A DNA stretch of 64,000 nt from Magnetococcales bacterium. Lineage in GTDB: Bacteria > Pseudomonadota > Magnetococcia > Magnetococcales > JADGCL01. The notes under the pieces are model-generated. The model did no database searches. It was not told where the DNA came from and worked only from the letters and a program-made list of their open reading frames with translations. Shown here piece after piece: positions 1-8,861 of the stretch (positions are counted from its first letter, which is position 1; the number at the start of each line of letters is the position of its first letter). The position numbers and the translations under genes are program-made. The stretch lies in NCBI GenBank assembly GCA_015229005.1, contig JADGCL010000002.1, positions 1 to 64,000 of the forward strand, given 5' to 3'.

Positions 1-1500
1 ATGGCGGGGTGCGATCCTCAGGAGGTCAAGACCGGCGGCCAGGATCCGGGACTCGAAGGTGGCCAATCCTTCGCTGTCGGGAAGGTTGAGGTCGAGCAGC
101 ACGACCGAGAAGCGTGTCTGGCACAGGTGCATCTCCGCCTCGCGGAGCGAGGAGGCCTGGACGATGTGGGGCTGCAGGTGACCCAGGGCCAATCCATGCG
201 CCTCCACCTCGTCGGTGACCCAGGCACTCAGCAGCTCGAAGTAATCCAGATCATCCTCCACGACCAGCAACCGCAGCTCCTGGGCCGTGGAATCACGGTC
301 CGGATCATACCCCTGGGCATGGACCGCAGCTCTTGGCGCATTGCACCCGCTCACCGTTTCGGACTTCGCTCTCACCTCCTGCGTCAGTTCGGTGATATGG
401 CCGACCGAATAGCGCAGCAGGCGGAGGGTCAGACTGGGCTCGGCCCGAAGGTAGGCCAGGAGCTGTCGCTCGCTGATCGGCGCCGCCAGGGTCTCCTCGC
501 GGGCCCGGGCGGTGAACATGCGCTTCTTGTCGGGGGTGAAGAGGGCCCCTTCCCCGAAGAAGTCCCCCGCCTCCAGCACCGCGATGCCGCGGAGCTCGCC
601 CGAGTCCGACTCGACCATCAACTCCACCGAACCCCTCTGGATGAGATAGAGGCAATCCGCGACCTCTCCCATCCGGAAGATGACCGTGCCAGTCTGGTAG
701 AAGAGCGCCTCCCCGCAGCTCTCCTCCAGGTTGGGATCGAACTCTTCCAGGTCCGGGATCCGTTCCGCAGGTTCAAGCGACGACCTCAGGGAGGCAACCT
801 CCTTCTCGGGAATGGTGAAGTTTTTCACCAGCATGCCGCAGAGGATCATCTCGACCACCTGATCGGTCGTGAAGAGGTCGGTATTGATGGCCATGTCGTA
901 GAACTGGCGCCGGCTCCGATGCCATTTGTAGACGCTGCGGTTGAACGCCTCGCGTTCGGCGTTCTTGGACTGAATCAGCTCGCGGGCCTTCGCTTCGGAG
1001 ACCTGCAGACGCTGCATGATCCGCCGTGCGCAGACCGGCAGCGAACCATCGAGCCGGACCCGGAAGAGGTGCGGAACACTGGAACACAGATGGGCGCCGC
1101 GCCCCAGCAGGACTCCCCCCTTGCGCCGGATGTCGGCGACCACCTCGGGCAGGACCCGGATCAACTCGGAGTTGCCCCCCATGCCGACCAGATTGTAGAT
1201 GGTCTCGTCCAGCCCGTGCACGGGTTGCTCATAGAGCTTTTCCATGAGGAACCGGTCGGCGCGGGTCCTGCGGCAGACCTCGGCGATCAACTCGCGGTCG
1301 TAGAACTCCACCTGCAACCGCCGCGCGAGCTCTTGAGCCACTTCGGTGCCGTTGGTGCCATAGGAGCGCGAGATGGTCACCATGGGTACGTGCGTCTCCG
1401 TCCGGGGGGCCGCATCGCCTGCCGCGCGGGCGAACGAGCCGGAGGCCACGAAGGAGGCCACGCCGTCGAATCTGGTTGTGTGGGGATGCGATCCGTTCAT
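1..1500 (-). CDS. AAK26 cytidylate-kinase-like / cNMP-binding / receiver fusion protein (C-terminus cut by window edge)
   Basis: Absent from the ORF track because it runs off the left edge; I translated it from the reverse strand. 500 codons lie in the window. Residues about 38-230 resemble the cytidylate-kinase-like AAK26 family (VTISRSYGTNGTEVA, then YDRELI, LLGRGAH), whose P-loop lacks the usual GK[ST]. Residues about 255-365 form a cyclic-nucleotide-binding domain (FRMGEVADCLYLIQRGSVEL, GDFFGEGALF). Residues 410 onward begin a receiver domain with acidic LLVVEDD and likely phosphoacceptor Asp470 (LLDLNLPDSEG). ATG at 1500 has AGGAG seven bases upstream; an in-frame ATG at 1560 is the alternative. 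It follows a paralogue in the same frame, separated by one TGA. Probably a cytoplasmic signalling protein; its kinase substrate is unknown. Confidence 0.85.
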   Translation of the reverse strand, partial: MNGSHPHTTRFDGVASFVASGSFARAAGDAAPRTETHVPMVTISRSYGTNGTEVAQELARRLQVEFYDRELIAEVCRRTRADRFLMEKLYEQPVHGLDETIYNLVGMGGNSELIRVLPEVVADIRRKGGVLLGRGAHLCSSVPHLFRVRLDGSLPVCARRIMQRLQVSEAKARELIQSKNAEREAFNRSVYKWHRSRRQFYDMAINTDLFTTDQVVEMILCGMLVKNFTIPEKEVASLRSSLEPAERIPDLEEFDPNLEESCGEALFYQTGTVIFRMGEVADCLYLIQRGSVELMVESDSGELRGIAVLEAGDFFGEGALFTPDKKRMFTARAREETLAAPISERQLLAYLRAEPSLTLRLLRYSVGHITELTQEVRAKSETVSGCNAPRAAVHAQGYDPDRDSTAQELRLLVVEDDLDYFELLSAWVTDEVEAHGLALGHLQPHIVQASSLREAEMHLCQTRFSVVLLDLNLPDSEGLATFESRILAAGLDLLRIAPRH

Positions 1501-1662
1501 CTTCCGGCTCCTGGCTTGGTTCGGCGAACCCGGCTCCTGCGGCTCGACCGAGGGTTCCATGGTGAGTTGCCCGTCACGCGGGCCGACCGGGAGGGCAATC
1601 TGCCCGACCTCCTGGAAGGGCCGCCCGCTCCGGCGCGTTCGTTCCGATTCATCCGTTCCGGT

Positions 1663-2439
1663 TCATGCGCTTCCCGAGGCCTGTTGCCAGAAGTGTGTCT
1701 TTTTCAGGCGATAGGACCTCCAGCCGTTGTGCATCGGGTCGACCTGGACCGAACCCAGGCGCCCGCTCTGGCGCATGGCCAGCATCGCCAGTTGTACCAT
1801 CTGCTCGTCATCCAGGGTCTCGGCATTGAGGACGAGGTCATAGTAGGTGTTCTCCGTCGGGAAGCTGCGAAAAACCTCGCGCACCTGGCTTACGGAAGCG
1901 GCATTCTGCTCCCGGACCTGGGCGCGGGCCTCGGAGAAGGAGATCCCCTTCCGTTTGGCGAGGCGTCGTGCACAGTGGTCCTCCCCACCCTCCACCTTGA
2001 GGCGGAAGAGGTTGAAATGGGAGAGGATCAGATGGGCGCCGGCGCCGATGATCACACCGCTGCCGACGGCGGTCTCCATCACCACCTTCACCAGGTGCAG
2101 GAGGTGTTGCTGGCGCTTGTGGTTGCCGCTGGTGAGAAGCCCGAGGGTCCAGGTGTCCAGGGCCCCCATCCAGGGCATCTCCTCTTCGCGCCCGCGCCGG
2201 TCGGCCTCGGCCATGGAGGCCTCGACCAGCCGCTCGATGAGCGATTCGTCATAGCAGGGCAGTCCCAACTGCCGGGCCAGGCGGGAGGCGACCTCCTCGC
2301 GTCCGGCGCCGCGTCCTCCGGCAACGGTGACCACCAGGACGCCCTGCCGGTGTACTCTCGGCTCGTCCTCCATGCCGGATTCCGTTTCTTGCCCCGATTC
2401 CAGGCTTTCGGTCATCCGTGTGTCCATCTCTGTGTCCAT
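1663..2439 (-). CDS. AAK26 cytidylate-kinase-like protein
   Basis: A 258-residue protein with the AAK26 nucleotide-kinase-like fold: a P-loop-like VTVAGGRGAGREEVASRLA, then CYDESLIERLV, GSGVIIGAGAHLIL and the lid-like RLAKRKGISFSEARAQV. It is paralogous to the kinase part of the next gene downstream but has no cNMP or receiver domain. The ORF track starts it at 2691, inside the preceding receiver gene. I prefer ATG 2439 because GGAGGA lies seven bases upstream and the region 2440-2630 contains a strong intergenic hairpin and would encode only low-complexity sequence. ATG 2634, overlapping the receiver stop as ATGA, is an alternative. True substrate unknown; a regulatory nucleotide-binding role is inferred from the neighbours. 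Confidence 0.75.
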   Translation of the reverse strand: MDTEMDTRMTESLESGQETESGMEDEPRVHRQGVLVVTVAGGRGAGREEVASRLARQLGLPCYDESLIERLVEASMAEADRRGREEEMPWMGALDTWTLGLLTSGNHKRQQHLLHLVKVVMETAVGSGVIIGAGAHLILSHFNLFRLKVEGGEDHCARRLAKRKGISFSEARAQVREQNAASVSQVREVFRSFPTENTYYDLVLNAETLDDEQMVQLAMLAMRQSGRLGSVQVDPMHNGWRSYRLKKTHFWQQASGSA

Positions 2440-2486
2440 CTCGAGTTCCTCCGCAGTGGCCCGGTCAGCGCGGGGCTGACGCCCTT

Positions 2487-2514
2487 CCCCCCCGACAGGG
2501 GGGTGTCGGGGGGG
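2487..2514. repeat. Perfect 11-bp GC-rich inverted repeat (intergenic hairpin)
   Basis: CCCCCCCGACA and TGTCGGGGGGG pair perfectly around a six-base loop, between the receiver gene and the AAK26 gene. No T-run follows on either strand, so a classical intrinsic terminator is not shown. It may stabilise or attenuate the transcript. Confidence 0.7.
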
Positions 2515-2630
2515 GCCGTTTCTTTCGGGAGACTCTCCCATCTCCGGAGCCGACCGCGACCGGCGGTCTCTCGAAACCCGTGAAGCCGGTTGCGGAATCA
2601 CTCCCCCCCTCTGCGATCGACGGTAACGAA

Positions 2631-3155
2631 TCATCCCCTCCTGCCGGCGCGGAAATTGCCCAGGAACATCGGCGGCGCGTGGCGACTGCATCCGCCCCAG
2701 GCCAAACCATCACGGTCGATGACGATCTTCGCCTCCGTCTCCTCACACTCCTCCGGGATGCTTTTCCTCCCCAGGATGGCATCGACTTTTTCGTACAACT
2801 CGTTCATGTCGAACGGCTTCATGATCACCTCGACGGCACCCAGCCTGTGGGCGATCCGCATGACCATGGAGTTGTTGATGACCATGTTGCCGCCGCCCGT
2901 CATCGCGATGATCCCGATCCGGTCGATGTCGACCCCGATCGGGGGCTGTCGCAACAGATCCAACATGAATTCGAAGCCATCCTTTCCGGGCATGAATATG
3001 TCGGTGATGATCAGGTCGGTACGGAACGACGCCAGCTCTTCGAGTCCCTGCCAGCCGTCGGCCGCACAGATCACCCTGTGACCGACCTTTTGCAGACTCT
3101 TCTGCAGCAGACAGCGAAAGTCCTCGTCGTCATCGAGCACCAGTATCCCGGCCAT
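2631..3155 (-). CDS. Single-domain response regulator (CheY-like receiver)
   Basis: A 174-residue protein with a receiver domain over residues 1-130: acidic pocket LVLDDDED, phosphoacceptor Asp52 (LIITDIFMPGKDG), the conserved Thr in IIAMTGG and the Lys in VIMKPFD. The last 40 residues are not a recognisable output domain. The track ORF starts at 3287, but ATG 3155 has an excellent AGGAGG seven bases upstream and begins right at the domain (MAGILVLDDDED). It lies upstream of and on the same strand as the two AAK26 genes, so it may be co-transcribed and feed phosphorylation signals into them, though no histidine kinase is visible nearby. Confidence 0.88.
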   Translation of the reverse strand: MAGILVLDDDEDFRCLLQKSLQKVGHRVICAADGWQGLEELASFRTDLIITDIFMPGKDGFEFMLDLLRQPPIGVDIDRIGIIAMTGGGNMVINNSMVMRIAHRLGAVEVIMKPFDMNELYEKVDAILGRKSIPEECEETEAKIVIDRDGLAWGGCSRHAPPMFLGNFRAGRRG

Positions 3156-3470
3156 ACCCCGACCTCCTTTTCCCGACTCCCGATTTTCCCCGTGCGGAGA
3201 GACCCGCCCCGGAGTTCGATTGCCCTGTCCCGATCCCTCGGAATGACAATCCTGGCGCAATCCCCGTGCCGTTTGCCGGCAAATCATTCCCTTTTGCGAG
3301 GAATGAAAAATTTATCCAAAGAATAAAACAAGTTACAGGAAACTGTCGGGCCGGATCCCGCTCTCTCCGGCAGGAATTGCCGCTTTTTTCTGGTCGGTAT
3401 GGGAAACCTGAGGTAGCATGAAACCGTATGTGGCAAAAGAATTTGAAACACTCTTGGACCGGGAACCGCC
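3156..3470. other. Divergent intergenic region
   Basis: 315 bp between the leftward receiver gene and the rightward sigma-54 activator. It is AT-richer than its surroundings around 3290-3330 and 3420-3450 and should hold both promoters. No gene is visible. A partial GG-N10-TG spacing near 3431 is too weak to call a sigma-54 promoter. Confidence 0.6.
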
Positions 3471-5222
3471 ATGGTGCTTGTCGTCGACGACGATGAATTG
3501 ATCCGGGACATGGTTGCCGTCGTCATGGGTCGATCCGGGCAGGAGACCACCCCTGCCGGCACTCTCCAGGAGGCGCTGGGGGCTTTGCGGCGGCAGGGCT
3601 TCGACCTGGTGATCGCCGATCTTTGCCTCCCCGACGGTTCCGGGTTGCAGGTCCTGGCCGAGGTTCAGAAAAATCATCCGCGCACCTACGTCATCTTCGT
3701 GACCGGCTATCCCGAATTGGATTCCGTGCGCGAGGCTCTGCGGCAGGGGGCGTTCGACTATCTGATCAAGCCGATCATGCCGACGGAGCTTATCCATGTG
3801 GTCGGTCGGGCCCTGGAGCACAAGCATTTCCAGGAGGAGCGGGAGATGTTGGGCAATCGCCTGGAGGCCGTCTTCCGGGGGGTGGATGATGCCATCATCG
3901 CCATGGATGAAAGGTTTTCCATCATCCAGGTCAACGCCGCCGCCGAGCGCCTCCTGGGACCGGGGGTTCCGGTCGTCGGGCAATTGCTGGGTGAACGGGC
4001 CGGCTGGCTCTTCAACTCGGTGAAATCCCTGCTGCAGCAGGTGCAGGAGCAGCCGGAGGGCAAACGCGCCTTTTGCATGGTCGCCCTGAACGACAATGGT
4101 CGGGAGCGGATCCTGAGCTGCTCGGCGTCGCCGTTCCACGATCCGAAACCGAATGCCACCGGGACGATCCTGGTGGTGCGGGACGAGAGTCAACTGACCC
4201 GGCTGGAACCGGGGCTCCGGTCGCGACAGGGTTGGCACGGACTGGTGGGCGCCAGTCGGCCGATGCGCGAGGTCTACGAGCTGATCGAACTGCTGGCGGA
4301 GGTGGATTCCACCGCCCTCATCACCGGCGAAACCGGTACGGGCAAGGAACTGGTGGTCCGGGCGCTGCACGAGGCGAGTCCGCGGCGGGAGCGTCCCTTC
4401 GTGGCGGTCAACTGCGCGGCGCTGCCCCCGGGACTGCTCGAAAGCGAGCTGTTCGGTCATGCGAAGGGCGCCTTCACCAACGCCGTGCGCGACAAGGCGG
4501 GCCGGTTCAAGCTGGCCGACGGCGGCACCATCTTTCTGGACGAGATCGGCGATCTCTCCATGGAGATGCAGGTCAGGCTGTTGCGGGTGTTGCAGGAGCA
4601 GAGTTTCGAGGCCCTGGGGGACAATCGCCCGATCCGGGTGGATGTGCGGGTCGTCGCCGCGACCCATCGCAACCTGCTGGAGAGGGTTCGGGAGGGGCTG
4701 TTTCGCGAGGATCTCTACTATCGGCTCAAGGTGGTGGAGGTCCGGATCCCGCCGCTGCGGGAGCGCAAGGCCGATCTGCCGCTGCTCATCGACCACTTTC
4801 TGGCCAGATTCAATGCGCGGCTGAAGCGCTCGGTCAAGGGGGTGAGCGAGGAGGTTCTGGAGGTCTTCATGGAACACCACTGGCCAGGCAACGTGCGGGA
4901 GTTGGAACATGTCCTGGAGCATGCCGTGGTGGTGGCGCGGCAGCCCATCCTGGTGTGGTCCAATCTGCCCCCGGAACTGCGGGCCCGCACCGCCTCCCCG
5001 CTGGAGGCGAGACCGCCCGCGAGCGGGCAGCGCGGACGCCCCCTGAAGGGTGGCCTGGCGGTTGGGGAGTGGCCCGATCGGGAGAGCATCCTGCAGGCCC
5101 TGGAGGAATCCCGTTGGCAGGTCGGGGTGGCCGCCGACCGGCTCGGTGTCAGCCGCAGCACCCTGTGGCGGCGGATGAAGACCCTGGGAGTGCGTCGGGA
5201 GGAGACGACCGGGCGGGAATGA
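3471..5222 (+). CDS. Sigma-54-dependent response regulator, NtrC/AtoC family (REC-PAS-AAA+-HTH)
   Basis: A 583-residue transcription activator. The receiver (1-115) has Asp50 (VIADLCLPDGSG), Thr78 and Lys100. A PAS-like domain covers about 125-235. The AAA+ domain shows Walker A GETGTGKE at 286, the sigma-54 contact loop as GAFTNA at 333 instead of the usual GAFTGA, Walker B TIFLDEIGD and sensor HWPGNVREL. A Fis-type helix-turn-helix ends the protein (VGVAADRLGVSRSTLWRRM). It would remodel sigma-54 RNA polymerase when phosphorylated. It is divergent from the receiver/AAK26 genes; a near-consensus sigma-54 promoter occurs in this window before flgK, but regulation of that gene by this protein is only a possibility. 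Confidence 0.95.
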   Translation: MVLVVDDDELIRDMVAVVMGRSGQETTPAGTLQEALGALRRQGFDLVIADLCLPDGSGLQVLAEVQKNHPRTYVIFVTGYPELDSVREALRQGAFDYLIKPIMPTELIHVVGRALEHKHFQEEREMLGNRLEAVFRGVDDAIIAMDERFSIIQVNAAAERLLGPGVPVVGQLLGERAGWLFNSVKSLLQQVQEQPEGKRAFCMVALNDNGRERILSCSASPFHDPKPNATGTILVVRDESQLTRLEPGLRSRQGWHGLVGASRPMREVYELIELLAEVDSTALITGETGTGKELVVRALHEASPRRERPFVAVNCAALPPGLLESELFGHAKGAFTNAVRDKAGRFKLADGGTIFLDEIGDLSMEMQVRLLRVLQEQSFEALGDNRPIRVDVRVVAATHRNLLERVREGLFREDLYYRLKVVEVRIPPLRERKADLPLLIDHFLARFNARLKRSVKGVSEEVLEVFMEHHWPGNVRELEHVLEHAVVVARQPILVWSNLPPELRARTASPLEARPPASGQRGRPLKGGLAVGEWPDRESILQALEESRWQVGVAADRLGVSRSTLWRRMKTLGVRREETTGRE

Positions 5223-5248
5223 CGACCCGCCATGAACTCCGATCGAGG

Positions 5249-6607
5249 TCACCGCCTCCGGAACAGGGCCGCGAGTTCCACATGGTGGGTCCCGGGGAAG
5301 AGGTCGAAGAGGCGGAGCCGCTCCAGGTGGAACCCCCCGTGAACCAGGATCGCCGCATCGCGGGCGAAGGTGGCGGGGTCGCACGCGACCGAAATGACCC
5401 GTCGGACCCGTGAAGCGGCCAGGCCGCGGGCGACGACGACCGCCCCTTCCCGCGGTGGATCCATGAGGATCGCCCCCTCGCCGATCTCTTCGAGCATCCC
5501 CGCCACCACCTCGGGGGCGGCGAGGTCCCCCTGGCGAAAGGTGGGGTCGAGCCCGTGGGCGCGGGCGTTCGCCCCGGCCCGAGCCACCGCCCCGGGATGG
5601 CTCTCCAGGCCGATGACCCGGGGAAAGGCCCCGGCCAGGGGGAGGGTAAAATTGCCGATCCCCGAGAAGAGGTCGCCGATCGGGCCGCAGGCCCCCTGCA
5701 TCATCGCCATCGCCTCGGCGACGAGGAGACGGTTCCCCTCAAAGTGGGCCTGGGTGAATTCCCCGGGTCCGTAAGCGAGTGCCAGGTCCGCCACCATGTA
5801 GTGGAGTCCGGCGGCGGCACGGAGGGGTTGCAGGCCGCTCCGGCGTCCCACCTGGATCCAGAGCTGATCCACCCCCTGGGCCTCGGCAAAGCACAACAGG
5901 CGCCGGCGATCCTGGTCGTCGGGGGTGAGGAGAAAATGCCAGACCATGCCGGTCGCGGCCTCTCCCGCAAGGAGATCGCACTGCGGCACGCCGCGACGGG
6001 CATCAAGTCCCTGAACCAGCTCCCGCATCGGTCCCAGGAGTCGACTCAGGCGGGGATGGAGGACCGGACACTCCTCGAGGTCGATCACCCGATGGCTGTT
6101 GGCGGCAAAGAAGCCGACCAAGGGCCGGTCGCCGACCCAACGGATCTTGATCCCCGCCCGCCGTCGATAACCCAGTCTCGGCTCCGGGGTCACGATCGGA
6201 TCGGGAGGCGAGGGCGGCGACAGGCGTCCGATCCGACGCAGGGAATCGGTGACGAAACCCTCCTTGGCCCCCGCCTGCGTCGCCGGGTCAAGATGCAGCA
6301 GTTGACACCCCCCGCAGCGCCCGAAGTGGCGACAGGGGGGAGGGATCCGGCCCGGTCCCGGCTCCAGAAGGGAGAGCATCGTCCCCCGTCCCACCCCTTT
6401 CCCGACCCGTTGCACCACCATCTCGATCCGGTCACCCGGGGCGGTAAAGGGAACGAGGAAGGTGACCCCGGCATGGTGACCCAGTCCCAGCCCCCCCGGG
6501 AGAAGGCGTTCGATGCCGAGTTCCACCGGTATCTGGCCGACGGCGGTCTCGACGGGATCGCGGGCGGCGCGGGGGGAGTGCCTCCCCCGGAGACGGGGGC
6601 GCCTCAC
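5249..6607 (-). CDS. RumA/RlmD-type 23S rRNA (uracil-5-)-methyltransferase
   Basis: 452 residues if read from GTG 6607, which overlaps the stop of the peptidase gene as GTGA. A TRAM-like N-terminus (ELGIERLLPGGLGLG) is followed by the iron-sulphur cysteines CRHFGRCGGC (92, 98, 101) plus a later Cys in LEECPVLHP. The C-terminal Rossmann domain has GDLFSGIGNFTLPLA for SAM binding, ILMDPPREGA and the nucleophile Cys in ISVACDPATFARD. These mark the family that makes 5-methyluridine in 23S rRNA. The exact site (U1939 or U747 type) cannot be told from the sequence. An in-frame GTG in QIPVELGI could be the true start, since the preceding 27 residues look unconserved. Last gene of the operon. Confidence 0.88.
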   Translation of the reverse strand: MRRPRLRGRHSPRAARDPVETAVGQIPVELGIERLLPGGLGLGHHAGVTFLVPFTAPGDRIEMVVQRVGKGVGRGTMLSLLEPGPGRIPPPCRHFGRCGGCQLLHLDPATQAGAKEGFVTDSLRRIGRLSPPSPPDPIVTPEPRLGYRRRAGIKIRWVGDRPLVGFFAANSHRVIDLEECPVLHPRLSRLLGPMRELVQGLDARRGVPQCDLLAGEAATGMVWHFLLTPDDQDRRRLLCFAEAQGVDQLWIQVGRRSGLQPLRAAAGLHYMVADLALAYGPGEFTQAHFEGNRLLVAEAMAMMQGACGPIGDLFSGIGNFTLPLAGAFPRVIGLESHPGAVARAGANARAHGLDPTFRQGDLAAPEVVAGMLEEIGEGAILMDPPREGAVVVARGLAASRVRRVISVACDPATFARDAAILVHGGFHLERLRLFDLFPGTHHVELAALFRRR

Positions 6608-7680
6608 GGTGTCGCCGCCGCAGCGCGGGATGCCTCCAGGATCGCCGCCGCCCGCGCTGCCGTTTCCGGGTGGGTGGAAAGATAGCTTGTGATCGGGGAA
6701 GCGGACTCCCCGCCCTCCTCCGGCTTCGTTTTCGCCTCCTCGTCCCCGGCGGCCTCCAGGCGCAGGAGGATCGTTGCCAGATGATCGGGTTTTTCCCCAG
6801 CGGCGAGGAGGAAATCAGTCGCGAAACGATCCGCCTCGGTCTCGAAATCGCGGCTGTACTTGAGCTGGAGAACCCAGGTCGGCACAGTCGCAAGGAGGGA
6901 GTTGACGGCGGAGAGATCGCCGCTCACAAACACGACGAGGGCGGTCATGAAGGAACCCTCCAGGAGGTGGCGCAAGTGGTGGCGCTGATGGTGGTGCCCC
7001 GCCTCGTGGGCGAAGATGGCGAGGAGCTCCCGATCATCTTTCACCAGCTCGACCAGCTGGTCGGTGACGACGATGGTCCGGGGGGGAAGGGCAACGGCAT
7101 TGGTCCCGAGGCGCTTGCCCTCCCTGAGTTCCAGGCGCAGGGAGTGACCACCCTCCTCGATGTTGGCGGCCACACGGGCAAAGATCTCCCGTACCTCCTC
7201 CTGCCTTGCCGGGGGGAGTCGGGTCGGGGCAACGAACCCCAGGCGATCGAGCAGGTCCAGCCCCTCCTCCTGCAGGGAGGCAAGCCCCTGCAACGGCAGT
7301 GAAAAGGCGACCGCCCGGGCGATCAAGGGAATCCCCTGGAGGGCGAAGAGAGCAGTCCCGATGGCGGTGACCACGAAAGCGAGGAGGACATTGAGACGGC
7401 GGCTCTCCAGTCGGTGAACGAGATTGCGATGGCCACCGAGGCGGCGGAAGAGGTCGTCGATAAGGTCGTTGTCGGCCACCTCCAGGAGGCCGCCGTCGGG
7501 CAGATGCAGGGCCCTGGGGGTGTTCCCCAACCTGGGGGCAACGGTGATGCCGGCAAAGGGAAAGTGGAGAGAGAGTTCCCGTCCGCCCTTGATGCTGAGA
7601 TTGCCGATGTCGTCGAAGTGGATCACCACCGGGTGGGGGTGGGAGCGGTGACCGTCGAAGTAGAGGGCCGGGGTCGCCAT
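6604..7680 (-). CDS. M48 family zinc metallopeptidase, membrane-anchored
   Basis: 358 residues starting at ATG 7680, where the upstream YjgN stop and this start overlap as TGATG, so translation is coupled; the 614-residue track ORF is an over-extension. An N-terminal domain of about 95 residues precedes a hydrophobic segment (about 97-130) and the peptidase domain with the zinc motif HEAGH at 225-229 and the third ligand region ETEADRFA. This architecture (soluble N-domain, membrane segment, M48) suits a membrane-bound protease acting on membrane or envelope proteins, as HtpX/BepA relatives do. Coupling to a YjgN gene is a recurrent arrangement and suggests a joint membrane role. Confidence 0.9.
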   Translation of the reverse strand: MATPALYFDGHRSHPHPVVIHFDDIGNLSIKGGRELSLHFPFAGITVAPRLGNTPRALHLPDGGLLEVADNDLIDDLFRRLGGHRNLVHRLESRRLNVLLAFVVTAIGTALFALQGIPLIARAVAFSLPLQGLASLQEEGLDLLDRLGFVAPTRLPPARQEEVREIFARVAANIEEGGHSLRLELREGKRLGTNAVALPPRTIVVTDQLVELVKDDRELLAIFAHEAGHHHQRHHLRHLLEGSFMTALVVFVSGDLSAVNSLLATVPTWVLQLKYSRDFETEADRFATDFLLAAGEKPDHLATILLRLEAAGDEEAKTKPEEGGESASPITSYLSTHPETAARAAAILEASRAAAATP

Positions 7681-8855
7681 CAGAGGCCGAAGTCCGCATC
7701 CATGAAGCTCCCCAGCTCCTCGCTGAGGGCACTGGGGTCTTCGCGACCGACCGCCGCCAGAAACGCCTCCTCGCCCGGAGGGACCAGCAGGACAAGGGCG
7801 GCGAGGCGATAGCGGATGAGGCGGATCCTGGCCCAGGGGGTGAGCAGTCCGAGGGTGACGAGGGTGGCGACGGTGTTGGTCAGGCGTATCCAGGCCATGC
7901 CGAAGGGGTTCAGGGTGGAGCGGAAACGGTGTCGGCCCAGTTCGACATGGCTCCAGATGTGGTTGATCACCCATGCCTCGACCATCCCGAAGGCCAGGGT
8001 GCTCCACACGACGAGGAAGGAGAAGACCCAACCGGAACCACCGAAAAGGGGAAGGAATGGCGGGAAGCCGAAACCGCCGCCGGTATCGGGACCGACCTCG
8101 CCCTGAGTCGGGTCGGTCCCGAGGAGGGCGAGGAGCTGACTGCTGAGGTATACGAACAGGAAACCGAGGAGAGCGAGAAGAAGCGGATTGACGAGAAGAA
8201 TGCGGAAAAATCGCTTGCAGGAGCCGGTAAAACGGGCCGGGGTGCGACCAAAATGGCAGTTGCGAAAGAAAAATTGCTTGGAGCGGCAGACGAACAGGGG
8301 GGTCAGGAGACCACCGGTGACCATGGAGAGGATCCCCTCGACAAGATAGACCCGATAGCTGCCGCGATAGTCCGGATGAAAATGGAAGCGGAGGTTGTGA
8401 TAGCTGGAGTTGGCCAGATTGAAGATCTGGGAGCGGACGATGAGCCACGGGATGATGGCGAAAAAAAGGATCTGGGTGATGAATTGCAGTTCGGGGACGG
8501 CGGCGTTGAAGGCGGCGGCAATGACGAGGAACAAGAAGACGAAGAGCCGCCCCTTGAGGATGCGCCTGGGGTCGGCGTGGTAGTCGAAAGGGGAGCCGGC
8601 GAGGAGGGTGGAGCGATAGAGGTAGCGTTGCCGTCGCACCTTGGCCCAGGCCGAATAGATCCCCAGGGTGAGGATGGTCAGGCAGACGTTGACGATCCAG
8701 ATGCGGAAGTACTCGCCGGCGCTGCCGGTGAAGGTGAAGGGCACCGGGCGGAGGGCGGCCTCGGGGAGCGGAGGGGGCGCACCGGTGATCGGGGCGGGGA
8801 AGGCGGAACCTTCAGGGCTGAAGGTAACGGGGGCATGGGCGGGATTGGGCATCAT
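7680..8855 (-). CDS. YjgN/DUF898 family integral membrane protein
   Basis: 391 residues. After a Pro-rich 40-residue tail comes a DUF898-type segment (FTFTGSAGEYFRIWIVNVCL, LTLGIYSAWAKVRRQRYLYR), repeated in part near the C-terminus (NTVATLVTLGLLTPWARIRL), with about six hydrophobic helices. The family has no established biochemical role. Its start lies six bases after the stop of the precorrin-2 dehydrogenase gene, and its stop overlaps the peptidase start, so the three are one transcription unit. ATG 8855 is used; a second ATG follows immediately. Confidence 0.85.
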   Translation of the reverse strand: MMPNPAHAPVTFSPEGSAFPAPITGAPPPLPEAALRPVPFTFTGSAGEYFRIWIVNVCLTILTLGIYSAWAKVRRQRYLYRSTLLAGSPFDYHADPRRILKGRLFVFLFLVIAAAFNAAVPELQFITQILFFAIIPWLIVRSQIFNLANSSYHNLRFHFHPDYRGSYRVYLVEGILSMVTGGLLTPLFVCRSKQFFFRNCHFGRTPARFTGSCKRFFRILLVNPLLLALLGFLFVYLSSQLLALLGTDPTQGEVGPDTGGGFGFPPFLPLFGGSGWVFSFLVVWSTLAFGMVEAWVINHIWSHVELGRHRFRSTLNPFGMAWIRLTNTVATLVTLGLLTPWARIRLIRYRLAALVLLVPPGEEAFLAAVGREDPSALSEELGSFMDADFGL

Positions 8856-8861
8856 TGCGGT

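Noticed and set aside
1-2583. 860-residue plus-strand ORF at the left edge
   Set aside because: Opposite frame of the AAK26 genes, which show clear domain motifs on the minus strand.
3425-3450. Sigma-54 promoter before the NtrC-type gene
   Set aside because: GG and the next G are correctly spaced but the -12 GC and most flanking bases do not fit.
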